NCBI GenBank assembly: GCA_950106755.1
Contig: OX467091.1
Location: 21,345,538-21,409,537 of the forward strand
Reading direction: 5' to 3'
DNA: 64,000 nucleotides
Origin: Climacium dendroides
Lineage: Eukaryota; Streptophyta; Bryopsida; Hypnales; Climaciaceae
Part shown: in pieces, positions 34,435-45,454 of the stretch
How positions within the stretch are numbered: the stretch's first letter is position 1
Layout of the letters: each line of letters starts with the position of its first letter
Notes under the pieces: model-generated
Databases searched by the model: none
What the model saw: the letters and a program-made list of their open reading frames with translations, nothing else
What the model was told of the DNA's origin: nothing
Program-made: the position numbers and the translations under genes

Positions 34435-34612
34435 AAAGATTTTATTGACTTGATGTACATAAAAATTTCTTTGTAAAGGATTTTATTACGTTGACTTGAT
34501 TGATCCTATGTACAATATATCTTTACTAAAGATTTTATTGACTTGATGGAATTAATTCTATGTACAATACATCTTTGCTAAAGATTTTATTGACTTGATG
34601 GATTTGATACTT
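34435..34612 (+). repeat. Tandem repeat of about 52-64 bp, three units
   Basis: GATTTTATTGACTTGATGG recurs with TATGTACAATA(C/T)ATCTTT between copies. No coding capacity. Confidence 0.8.
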
Positions 34613-35254
34613 TAATAGTTGAATGTGAGTGACCTCCATTCTACTTTGTACTATCCATGATCTTTGAAATACTTTTTAGATTATGATTTGTTTGTTATTT
34701 ATAGGAAAGGCCCTTCTAGGGATGTCCCTCCCACCTACCCGGGTTACCTATATCCTAAACCTATACCTTAAATGCTCTTTCTTATTTTCTTTTTAAGACT
34801 ATTTGATGTTGCTCAAGTTTATGTGATTTTAGCAAATAATTTCAAATTGAAGTAAGACCAAATCCAAAAATAGATGAATGGATTCTAATATTTCATATAG
34901 TTTTCTAACAAATGTTTCGCCTAAAACCGTAATATATTACATTTGTCCTTAAATTTTGATCCTTAAATTTTGATCAAGTTTATCCTTAAATTTTGATCTA
35001 GTTTCTTGTCCTATATACTAAAAGTCTTCTAACTAATGGTTTTAGTTTAATTTAGGATACTAACACTTTTGAATCTAAAACTCATATCTATATTTTACTT
35101 ATTTCCTATTACATTAAAAGTGAACCAATATGGTGGTTCACATAATAGAATGTAGATAATTAAAGAATATATAATCTTTAAATGGAAATATTGACATCCT
35201 CATATAATCGCTAGTTAATTCTCAAAATCATAGAATCATGCAAGTTGAATGAAG

Positions 35255-35471
35255 TGTGAAGCCAAGAATACCTTAACATCCATAATATTCCTTGTACCTT
35301 TATAATATCACATTTTAACACTGTGTGATGTTACAGAAGTGGAGTGGCTGTTGCAATTTTGTATTATAACACGGTGTTAAAATGTGATATTATAAAGGTA
35401 TTGGGCCTCTGTAATATCACACTCTGTAAAATTATGGTATTACAAAGGACCTTGTGATTTTAGTAGTATGA
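35255..35471 (-). mobile_element. Helitron relic, 5' end portion, reverse orientation
   Basis: Ends with ATTTTAGTAGTATGA, the reverse complement of the Helitron 5' end TCATACTACTAAAAT. It contains several TATAATATCAC/GTGATATTATA palindromes found in Helitrons 1 and 2. The 3' part is missing. Confidence 0.55.
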
Positions 35472-36193
35472 TAGTGGTTGGCGCTTGCTATGCTACACAT
35501 TCATCATTTGAATTTTATTGAATTTTTATGTATTAGATAAAATAAAGAACACAAATTTCAATAAACCTTCAAATAAAAGTTTCAATAAACCTTCCATTTA
35601 TTACTAAAATCTTTATATAATTTTGTTTATAAATAAGCATATATTAAAATGTACAATAGAAATTTATTGAATGATGAATAAAATATATGCAATGGGCAAT
35701 ATGTAAAAGATCTACATGTATTATAATGCATTCCATGATTGACTTTGTTGTTACAAACAATGGCACCCCCAAAATTGGGTGAATTGAAAAGAAAAACTTA
35801 TAAATTTCAAAACTTCGTGAACAATTTAATTGTTGTGAAATCCAAAATCACTTCAATTGAATAAATTTCTCAAATCATTTGGAAGTAGCAATAGAATTTT
35901 AAAATCATAAAAGTTCAAGGCTTACAAAAACACAAAATCATAGAAGTGCAAAGAAGTGTAAAGCCAAGAGAAGCAATGATATTTATATATGCATGATTAG
36001 AAGTAATTTTACAATATATTGGAAATTATTATTTTAAAGACTTATTGAAATCGTTATCATACATTGTATTCAAATATATCAAAATTTCATCAATATGTGA
36101 TACAATGAATGCGTAGCATAGCAAGCACAAGCCCCTAGTATTAATGGTAACATTTGTAATATCCCAGAGGCCATTATGATTTTAGTAGTATGA
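35472..36193 (-). mobile_element. Helitron relic A, reverse orientation
   Basis: Read on the minus strand it begins TCATACTACTAAAAT (36193), has the ACTAGGGGCTTGTGCTTGCT block at 36135, resembles Helitrons 1 and 2 throughout and ends GCCAACCACTA at 35472. The CTAG terminus is mutated to CTAT. It lies head-to-tail with the units on either side. Confidence 0.7.
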
Positions 36194-36610
36194 TGATGAT
36201 AGTAGTTGGTGCTTGCTATGCTACACACTCATCATTAGAATTTATTAGAATTTTAATGTATTTGACAAAATGCAGAACACAAATTCCAATAAATTTTCAA
36301 ATCCAAATTATTAAAATCTTTATATAATTTTTTTATAAATAAGAATATATTGAAATATAAAATAAATATTTATTGAATGATGAATGAAATATATCCAATG
36401 GTGAATGTTGTAAAAGATAAAATATATAATAAAATGCATTAGTAATTTGACTCAATTGTTACAAACAATGGCAAAACAAATTGAAGAATTGAAAAGAAAA
36501 CTTGTAAATCTCAAAAAATTTGTAAACAACTTTGTTGAGAGATCCAAAATTGCTTCAATTGAATGAATTTTTCACATCATTTGGTAGTAGCAATAGAAAA
36601 TTTCAATCAT
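36194..36610 (-). mobile_element. Helitron relic B, truncated, reverse orientation
   Basis: Begins (3' end) with AGTAGTTGGTGCTTGCTATG, collinear with relic A and Helitron 2. It breaks off at about 36606, where the inner-element minisatellite starts; its 5' half is missing. Confidence 0.65.
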
Positions 36611-36616
36611 GAACAC

Positions 36617-36832
36617 ACAACGGGCAGGCCGTCCAGCTCAACGGACAAGCCGTCGAGGGGACGGGCAAGCCGTCGAGGGGACTCGCGGATGGCGCCGTAA
36701 TGATTTTCCAATCCTCTTTTCGGCGCTCCGAGCCTTCGGACGGCTTTCCAAACCTGACCCGAACCTTCGTGGACGGATTGACCGTCCATTCCAGGGCCGT
36801 CCCACGTCCTTGGACGGTCTGGATTTGAGTTG
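36617..36832 (+). repeat. Inner-element minisatellite next to RING promoter
   Basis: Units such as ACGGGCAAGCCGTCGAGGGG and GACGGTCTGG, the same type as 31806-32070. It ends about 55 bp before the TATAAATA box at 36887-36894. Confidence 0.85.
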
Positions 36833-36886
36833 GACATCATGATTATGTACTAATCACCGAGCGTAATTGGGTCGGTAATTCGGAGG

Positions 36887-36894
36887 TATAAATA
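36887..36894 (+). promoter_or_regulatory. TATA-like box of inner RING gene
   Basis: TATAAATA, 213 bp before the RING start codon. The leader contains CTACAG and GGGACAG acceptor-like sites just before the start, so a leader intron is possible. Confidence 0.6.
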
Positions 36895-37106
36895 TGTTTT
36901 TTTGGCTCATTTGAAATCGCTTCCTCTTTTGAGTTGCTTTGTTCTGGCTTGAGAAAGCTTTGCATTGTAATTCGAGAGGAAGTGTTATACATCTGGTATT
37001 TGTTTTGCCACTTTTCAGTTGCCTTCACGCAACAGAAGGCAAAGCAAATTGTTAGTGTATCCGCAAACAGACTACAGGTACAGGGAATTTGGGACAGGTA
37101 TCCAGA

Positions 37107-39221
37107 ATGGACGGAGAGGATGCAGCACGAGGTTCAGGACATGGAGGTGAGCCCCCAAGTAAAAAGAAGAGGGGGAACAGGGCAACCTTGGATTGGGGCA
37201 CACTCAATGCCCCGGAGATTATGGCAAACGAGAGGTGGATGAATGAAGATTCACCGTGGACAAGAGTGACGTGTTGGAAGTTCGTAGATTGGGCCCACAT
37301 CAACCGCCATTGGGCACCTGACCGGTACGAGGTAAATGTGAAATGCGGGGTTGTAAATTTCGACCAGTGCCGACATCCGCACTTCAAGAAGAGATTGATT
37401 GAAGTGGCATTGGCGATTTGGGGTTCGAGATCCAAAAGAGATGGGACCCTTTCGTTGTGCCAAATGGCATATGCGGAAGTTTTTCTTGGGAAGGATGTGG
37501 ATTGGAGAACCTTCCTCGGCAAGATGCGTCATGGTCAATCACCAAATAGACCTCGCAGCATTCCACCAAACCCTGCCGTGCCATTGGACAATGTACCCAA
37601 TGTGCAAGAAAACCCGGAAGAGCAAGTGGAGCAACCCGGGATGGAGGTGATGGAGGTAGAGGGTGGCATGGGCACCGAAGAAGACCTACCCAATGAAGAT
37701 GCGATTGGTGGAGTGGAAGGTGAAGGTAATGAAGTACTTCGCTTGCGACAATTAGTCAAAACACTGCAAGCAGAAAAGGAAGCCGCATTACGACAACATG
37801 CTGTAGAGTTGGAAGGGCAAAGGGCTAGGGTGAAGGCCCTTATGGATGAGAATGCAAGACTCATCGCACGCGAGGCCGACCTTGTAGCATGTGAAAGGCG
37901 GTTGAATACGGATGAAATTCCACCACTTGATGTGGTGGTCGAATGTGCTACATACGATGCAGACGAAGACAGACCAGGCCCCAACAATGCAAACGAGTTT
38001 AGGGTGCGGTCACGGTCCTTGTTTCCAAGTGTTGGAGGTGCCACGTTGGATATTATGCATGCACGTGCGGAGCGAGTTGAAGCAGAGGTTGGAAGTACTA
38101 AAGTCCACGTTGAAGAATTGACAAACGCTATGCGGGCTTTGGAACTTCGCGCCAACAAAACCGAGGCAGATGTGGTGGTGCTTACTACAGCTCAAGCTGG
38201 CTTGGAGCAGACCATGACCGCATTAAGTGCTCAAAATATGCAGTTGGTCCAAAACCCGCAGAAGGAACGCATATTGCTTCAAATGTGCAACATAAAGTTG
38301 ACATGCAGCTTAGCACTAAGCGAGGTTGAGCAGATGCAACGTGAAGTGAAGAGAGTGGCTGCGAAGTTCAATGATGGCGGCGAACGTTATTTTGGCTTGA
38401 TCTCATGGCCTCGAGTGGAAGAAATGTTCGCTGATGATTTGCTAGTGAAGCTCAAGAATGCAAGCATCGATTGGAATAGTTCTCCACACTTGGAATTCCA
38501 ATACAACACGGAGCGCTATCAATACGAGCCAGCGAACTGCGATGGGATTAGGCCACTACTGTGGCCTTTGGTTCCCGATTTTGTACAAGACGGCACCACA
38601 TGTATTATGTGCCAAGAACCATTTGGCCCCGAGGGTGGATGGCATCTTGGTACATGTGGCCATTTATACCACCCCATGTGCCTCATTCCACACATGGTCA
38701 CTCGAAAAAGATGTGCACAATGCAAGGCTCCATTTCATTCGAGGTTGTACAAAATGTTTGGCCTCCAAGCCCACATGCCTGAACATTACGAGCACAATGA
38801 AGAAAATTTACCGGGGCCCGCGAATAGAGCGCATTGGAAGATGGACATGACTTGACTTTGGAAGTGGGGCCACGACAATCGACACCTCCCGGCAAGAACG
38901 GTCGCGGAGATACACTGGGAGAATGATGACCAGGTGACAAAGGTGATTAAGAGGGTAATTGGAGCTGGTGATCTAGGGCGGCGATTATATTTTGCTCAAA
39001 TTGCTGGTGGACATTGGGACCCGGACCTCTCCATTTTTGTGCGTGCACCACATCCACAAGGCTTAATGTTTAACTCTCAAGGCATGCCTGTCGGATTTGA
39101 AGGTGAATTGAGTTTTGAGGAAGAAATGAACTACATTGAAAACAATACTTTCCATGAGCCTGCACTTGTGAGTGCCATTTTCTCCCATTTACACAACAGA
39201 TACGATCGTGACGCACATTAG
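37107..39221 (+). pseudogene. Coiled-coil RING-H2 accessory gene of inner element
   Basis: A 705-codon frame from the ATG at 37107, interrupted only by TGA at 38853-38855, after which the same frame continues to TAG at 39219. N-terminus SKKKRGNR is basic; residues about 30-145 form a conserved block (PWTRVTCW, VDWRTFLGKM). Residues about 205-275 and 310-430 are predicted coiled coil (LRQLVKTLQAEKEAALRQH). RING-H2 at about 499-543: C-x2-C-x14-C-x-H-x2-H-x2-C-x10-C-x2-C, complete. A C-terminal domain (WDPDLSIFVRAPHPQGLMFN) also occurs in the outer copy. RING-H2 proteins normally act as E3 ubiquitin ligases; the partner is unknown. The truncated product would still contain the whole RING. Confidence 0.85.
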
Positions 39222-40851
39222 CTTTTGACGACTTTGCAATCAAGACAAGAGTTGCAAAGATTTTTGAGAGCAGTATAGCACGAGGCATTGTAATTGAAGA
39301 AGTAGAATAGATAGTTTTGGATGACGCTGTGTATAAATAGATAGATGCATAGAATTAAATTTCTAAAGTTGTACAAAGCAGAGCAATGTAAAGCCTAAAC
39401 CAATGTATCACGTTTTGATGGATTTATAAAACATTGTACATTTATCATTTTCTTTTCACCTCGTGTATTGTTGCTTTGCCTTTGTCTTTTGGGTTAATCC
39501 ATTGGCCGTTTTCCTATTAGTGTAGAAGAATCTTATATACTTAGATGGTAGAACCCTCACAGATTATTTTTTTTTAATTTCTTGCCAAACAATGTAAAAT
39601 CAATTTAGCAACTTTTGTAATTAGAAATTCAATAACGAACTCTAATCTCTTATCCTTAGAATCCTAGATGTCCAAGGTTTGCTTTGAGCTTTGTAGAATT
39701 TGCTCTAAATTGAACAACATGTCAACATTTTCATTAGGTGTATCAATTTTTAAAAAATTGTAATTGTATAAATTCGAACTAGGCATGTTAGAAACCTCAT
39801 AGAAAAGGAATCCTAAACAATATCACTTATGGAGTAAAAGATTATAATGTTTGCCCAGGAGGGTGTTAAAACTAAAAAAATGATGTGAAGTCTTACAATC
39901 CTCTTTTCACAAGTCCAATTTAAAAAGTTGGTGACCAAACAAATATGAGGTTAAAGGACCTAATATGTATAACCCCAATTAATTTATAGCTTTTAAAAAT
40001 CTATACTATAATTTTCTTTAATTTTAAATGAATTTTGAATGTGATTTTTCCTCCAAGATCCAATGTTTTTGAGGCACATTTCCAAGACCTCTCAATACTA
40101 CAACAAGTCAAGATTGCAATAGGTACCCTTGCACAAAGTTTAGAATAGAAAAATCACTATCACATATTTTTAAGAACAAACTATTGATGCTATAACTAGA
40201 ATTCAAGAACAACTTTTTAACTTCAAAGTTTGAACAACACCAGATTTGGGTGCCTTGGACATGTAGGGGTTAACCATTTTTTGGACGATGAATAAATTCA
40301 GCTTCCTATTTCAGTTTGGTTTTTACTTGAATCAAAGTCATCATAATTTTTGGTGATACTTTATCTAGTTGACTAGTTCATGTCTTATCTAATGGTTAGA
40401 TTTTTTGTTCTTAGAATACACATTTTTCTAAAATTACAAATGTGGAAGTGTGTCAAGTGGTCAACTTGCATTGACCCTAGTTCACAATTGGATTTGCAAA
40501 AATGAGGTCATAGATGTAAAGAGTATAAAAATTTCAAAAAATCACGATGTCAACGCAACCTCATTTTAAGTCCATTCCAACAAATTTCAATCAAAGAATG
40601 ATAATATTTTGCTTGTAATTGAATTTTGAAGGAATTTTTAATTTTTCCTTTCAAAATTTATAGAAAAAGATTGGTGATAGCATTGGTGGATCTAACCTTA
40701 TGGATGGAATCTACAACTCAAAATCTACAACTTCTGTTTGTATACCAATTCCAAAATATTCTTCTAAATCATACTTTATAATGGTATTTTCCAAATTGTC
40801 ATTTTGGGAGAAGAGTCTAGATGTTTAGGGGTTAAGTGCAACAAATTCAAA
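39222..40851. other. AT-rich 3' region downstream of inner RING gene
   Basis: No gene. AT-rich with no recognisable open frame. Parts of it (39930-40240) resemble 54890-55260 upstream of TNL copy B (shared CCCAATTAATTTAT and AATAGAAAAATCAC), so it contains another dispersed repeat. Confidence 0.55.
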
Positions 40852-41345
40852 GCCCGTCCAGCCCGACCGTCCATCTCGACCATCCAACCAGATCGTCCAT
40901 CTCGGCCGTCCAGCCAGACCGTCTAGATTGACGGTCTAGATCGACCGTCCATCTCGGCCGTCCAAATCGACCGTCCAGCTAGACCGTCTAGATCGACCGT
41001 CCATCTCGACCGTCCAACCGGACCATCCAGATCGACCGTCTAGCCAAACCGTCCATCTCGACCGTCCAGCCAGATCGTCTAGATCGACGGTCCAGATCGA
41101 CCGTCCATCTCGGCCGTCCAACCGGACCGTCCAGCTAGATCGTCTAGATCGACCGTCCATCTCGGCCGTCCAACCGGACCGTCCACATCGATCGTCCATC
41201 CAGACCGTCCAAATCGACCGTCTAGATCGACAGTCCATCTCGGCCATCCAACCGGACCGTCCAGCCCAACTGTCCACATCGACCGTTCATCCGACCGTCC
41301 ATCGCAGCTGTCCAGAGCGCCCGTCGACGAAGCTCGTCCATCCAT
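40852..41345 (+). repeat. Inner-element minisatellite near right end
   Basis: About 25 units of 18-20 bp alternating GACCGTCCATCTCGGCCGTC and CCAACCGGACCGTCCAGAT. Open frames on either strand (repeated MDGRSRRS, for example) are artefacts of the repeat. Confidence 0.92.
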
Positions 41346-41394
41346 TTCTGTAGTCTGAATCATCCTCTGTCGCCGGTTGTTATTTGGATTTCAT

Positions 41395-41482
41395 CCTAAC
41401 GGACGCCGGGGATGGATCCTGACGTCCGTCCGGACATCCTGACGGACGGACGCGACGTGACGGGGACAACCCTGGTGACGGG
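41395..41482 (+). repeat. Right subterminal region, inverted repeat and target duplication of inner element
   Basis: Dense GTCCGG and CCTGACG(G/T) motifs at 41395-41463, the end GACAACCCTG at 41465-41474, and the target duplication GTGACGGG at 41475-41482. Confidence 0.93.
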
Positions 41483-44400
41483 TGGGGTCAATGGTGGGAG
41501 AGCGGAAGAAAGGGCAAACGTTTCAGAAGGAAATGAAACCCTACAAACGTCCAATAGCCTTGTTGCATCAAATTTTACGAGATCTGGATCATTACGTCAG
41601 CAGCGCATGGTGGACGCATTCAACATTGCAAAGAGGAAGGAGTTGGATGAGAAGTGGGCAAGTTTTTTCTATGAAGCGAATGTGCCATTTAATGTGGCAA
41701 GGCATCCAGCCTTCTTCGAGGCTGTGAGGGCAACTTCATTGGCGAGGTTTGAATATAGTCCACCTTCTTACCATCAGTTCAAGACTAATTTAATTGAACT
41801 GAGGAGGTTGCAAATTGAGAAGCAGATTGAGGAGAAGGTTGGTTTTGCTGTAAAGCACTACGGGGTGATGATATGCAGCGATGGTTGGGATGATGTCAAT
41901 CGGAGGCCTCTCATGAATGTGATGATGTCATGCCCCGCAGGTGATGTATTTTTGAGGTCGATTGATACTACCTCACAAAAGAAAACCATGCGCTTTATAG
42001 TGGACCAAGTGAAAGTGTACATTGAAAAGGTGGGTTCCAAATATGTGACACAAGTGTACACAGATAATGCAGCAAACATGCTTGGGGCATTGCAAGACAT
42101 CACTCGAACATACCCGCACATTTTTGCGCAAGGCTGCATGGCACATGCACTAAATCTCATGTTGGAAGATTGGGCCAAAATCCAGGAATTTGCCGATTTG
42201 ATTGTCAGGGCAAAAAGATTGTGCCAATACATTCGAAACCATCATGTGACCATGTCGGTTTTCCGTGAGTTGAGTTCGAATCTGCAACTCGTAGTGCCTA
42301 TTGAAACCCGCTTTGCTTGTAATTTCCTCATGTTGCAACACCTAGTGAGACTCAGAGAAGTCTTGGAGCGGTTGAATAACCACCCGCGTGTTCTAAATTA
42401 CTTTGATACCTTACGGAACAAACAAAATGGCCCGCAGTCAGCTACCGCTGCACGTAATGTCAAAAACACCATTCAAGATGTGGCCTTCTGGCAACGATGT
42501 GTGAATTACGTGTACATGACTAAAGACGTATTGAAGGCTTTGCATATGTTTGATGGACGAGAACCAGCCATGGGTCGGGCGTGGCTCATAATGCACAATT
42601 TACGAGGGCACGTGTATTCTTTAAGAGAACCACCTTTCAGCTTACATGATGACATAGCGGTCACTTTGGAAGAATCTTTCAATGAAAGGTGGGAGATGGC
42701 TTTTGAAGATACACACTACGCTACGGCCCTTTTGAATCCATACCTCTTGGATAATGTGGCGCTCAGGGTGGATGGAATTGCCCTACGTGCATTGTACAAA
42801 GTCATCCGTAAGATGGCAGATTCAGTAGGTGTGGATTTCGATGATGTGCTGGCGGAATTAACACAATTTGAGGAGGGTACTGGACCGTACAGTGCAGCTG
42901 AGACACCCAACATCCGTGTGACACAAATGCTTCCCCACCAATGGTGGCACAGGGTTGGAGATCGGGCTCTTTCTAAAATTGTCGTGCGTTTTTTATCCCT
43001 CACATGTTCCGCAAGCTCTTGTGAAAGGAATTGGAGTAACTATTCATTTGTTCACAATAAGGTCCGAAATCGATTAGCCCCCGAAAAGGCAGAGTCATTG
43101 GTATATATTTATACCAATAGCCGTGTACTTCAGTAGCGACCAGGAGCCGATCCAGTTTGTTGGTATGATGCAAATATATACTCGGAGGATTCCGATCCAG
43201 ATGCCCTTGGTTCAATCTCGGTGAATGAACGCAATCGGGAATTCGACGCAATGCAAGCAGAGGAAGAAGAAGAGGTTGATGGAGATTGAAGCCAATCTAA
43301 ACCCTCAAGAGTATCCGGCAAACCCAGATCTTTGGAGGCGAGGAGCCGATCACCTCGAGGAAGCGAGGAACTACTATGAAGATGATGACGATGGAGAGGA
43401 GGAATTCCTTCATGGTCGTTGGGGTCCTTGGGGGCCACCCATTCCACCCAATCCACGTCGCCATCCTTCATCTCCACTTCCTCAAAATGAAGGGAATGTT
43501 GAAGTCCAAGCTTTGTCGTCTTCTTTAGAGACCGACAATCCAAATGACGATAACGTCGATGATGGTATTTCTCATAACAACAACGACGATGATGACAACC
43601 TCCCTCTAGAAAATGGCGGTGGAAATGGAAATGGTGGTGGAAATGAAGATGGCGACGGAAACAGGGGGAGGAATGCAAATCCAAATCGTGGAGGATCTTC
43701 TCACAATCAAGATGGCAATACAGGGCTTATGGGAGTGAGGCCATCAATTCGTAACATTAGAACTATTCAAGGACACCATGACAAAAACGTTAGAAATGCA
43801 AGAGTGGCACACCCTATTGCAAGAAATCAACTGGTAATGTGGTAATGTGAGAAAGCCTTTTGATCCAGAGCGTGTGGACCATAATGATGTTTTTGCATTT
43901 GTGGACCCTGCAGAAGACCTTGCCCGTGTACCTGCTCTAATTGCGGGCCATCCTGCTATTTCAGAGCAAGGTATACAAACGCCATATTCCGTAGACCCAT
44001 CTTCAATAACAATTTCCAATGCCATCCGAAGACCTTCTCAAGAAAGGTTAGGCTCAGTGGAGAATGTTCATTTGACTCCTCAAAGCGTTTTACGTGGTAC
44101 TACTAGGGGTAGACCACCTATAGCTCCTCGGCCCCCCGTTCGTCATGAAGTAGGGCAATATCAACAAGGCCGTGGAAGGGCTGGAGGCCGTGGAGGGACT
44201 CGAGGGACTCGCGGGCGTGGAGGGAGTAGAGGCCGTGGACAAATAGAAGGTCAACAAATTGGAGAAGCATCATCATCAAGGCCTACTAATCGTCCACTTC
44301 TCGGAATTGGGGCAAGAGATCCAAATAGGGTGGTAGAACCGTTCCTAAGTACATACGTACCAGGACCTAGTGGGTCAACCCCGGCATTTGTTGTTCCAAC

Positions 44401-44698
44401 AATTACAATTGCAGGTGGGCCCACTATAAATTCAGATGCAGAAGATCTCCACGCACAACAACATAAGAGGTTGAAGCGCAAACGTAGTCAAGGTCAAACT
44501 ACTGTAGAACTTCGAAATGAAAACTCGGAAGTTGAAGGACATTGGACCACAGACAGTGGTGAAGCAGAAGATGAATATGATAACAACGAAGATGCTCATG
44601 ACGAGGCACCTGAGGATAATGATGTTGTCATTCGAGATGCTAATGCAGCAGATCCAGGTGCCCAAGAAGTTCGTAGGTCAAGTCGTTTGAATAATTGA
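41483..44698 (+). pseudogene. hAT transposase of outer element, 3' part
   Basis: Continues the frame cut at 25723. It encodes CSDGWDDVNRRPLMNVM with the first catalytic aspartate intact (41880-41882, codon 244 of the joined frame), YTDNAANM, CMAHALNLMLEDW, PPFSLHDD and the dimerisation motif SCERNWSNYSFVHNKVRNRL. The first stop is TAG at 43134, giving 661 codons with the 5' part; homology to the inner copy continues beyond it (CWYDANIYSEDSD). Two frame changes, near 43285 and 43845, are needed to reach 44698. The C-terminal extension has acidic runs (YYEDDDDGEEE), a Gly/Asn-rich stretch, an RGG-like box (GRGRAGGRGGTRGTRGRGG) and a basic KRLKRKR. Such an extension is long for a hAT transposase. 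Confidence 0.9.
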
Positions 44699-45105
44699 GG
44701 TTATAGAGTTGCATCAATGGTAGATCTCGGGTCTTTAAGAGTTGAAGAGAATTGTAGCAATTGGAAGAAAGATGGACGAGAAGCCAAAGGATTGTCTTAG
44801 ATAACCTATGAGAAAGTGGGCGTATTTTGGAAGTATAGATTCATTGTATTGTTATTGTACTTTGCAATGCATGAATTTTATAAACAATTTTGGTTATCAC
44901 AAACATTGCAGCCTACTATTATTTTTTTGCATTTTTGTATTTGACGTGCATGTTGGAAACATTGGTGAGTGCAATCATGTAAAATATATTGTAGTTACTG
45001 GTTCTTTTAAATGCAGTGGGGTCATTACCTTGTTCAAAAAAAAATATGTATATATATTACATATATTGTAGAACACATAAATAAAATCCACCATTACCTG
45101 ATTAC
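44699..45105. other. 3' flank of outer transposase gene
   Basis: AT-rich, no gene. Probably contains the transcript end; there is no unambiguous signal. Confidence 0.5.
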
Positions 45106-45405
45106 CCGTCCGCGCCCTGTCTGTGACGTTGAGGTCCGCGCCCTCACACTCATGGTGAAGTCCGTGCCCTAAATGTACGAGTCCGCACCCTGACACTGAA
45201 GTCCGCGACCTGACAGCACAAGTCCGCACCCTGACGTTGAAGTCCGCGCCCTGACGCTGAAGTTCACGCCCTGATGCTCACGCTGAAGTCCGCGCCCTGA
45301 CTGCACAAGTCCACGCCCTGACACTCACGCTGAAGTCTGTGCCCTGACTTCACGAGTCCACGCCTTGATGGTGGCACAGTGACATCCGCGCCCTGGATTC
45401 GTTGT
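45106..45405 (+). repeat. Outer-element minisatellite near right end
   Basis: About 16 units of 17-20 bp: GAAGTCCGCGCCCTGAC and variants. Same unit as at 24478-25115; single inverted units lie near the left end (16530-16562). Confidence 0.92.
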
Positions 45406-45454
45406 TTGAGGTGACATGTCATTCAAAAAAATTCCACAACTTTGAAAAATTAAA

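Larger units (their letters stand above)
32071..35254. other. Probable insertion block inside inner element
   Basis: No gene. Contents seen: AT-rich sequence, four CCCTAAA telomere units (33136-33164), a promoter-like region with three TTCTAGAA motifs and a TATA box (33700-33937), and two small tandem arrays (34435-34612, 34948-34998). It separates two minisatellite arrays that form a single shared block in the outer element, so it probably entered the divergent promoter later. Confidence 0.55.
25724..41474 (+). mobile_element. Giant hAT-type transposon, inner element (15,751 bp)
   Basis: Perfect 10-bp inverted ends CAGGGTTGTC and a perfect 8-bp target duplication GTGACGGG define it. Its ends are related to the outer element's ends (CAGGATTGTC), and GTCCGG/CGTCAGGAT motifs recur below both ends. 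Gene order is transposase (+), kinase-like (-), RING (+), a permutation of the outer order. A block of about 4.5 kb (32.07-36.61 kb) with Helitron relics, an interstitial telomere repeat and a heat-shock-like promoter is probably a later insertion. Insertion into an open transposase frame of the outer element shows that it arrived later. Confidence 0.94.

Noticed and set aside
40936..41363. Open frames with repeated MDGRSRRS/WTVWLDGR peptides
   Set aside because: They are produced by an 18-20-bp minisatellite being a multiple or near-multiple of three, and are open in several frames.
43130..43684. Minus-strand frame of 184 codons rich in His/Arg/Ser
   Set aside because: Shadow of the acidic, Gly/Asn-rich transposase extension on the other strand.
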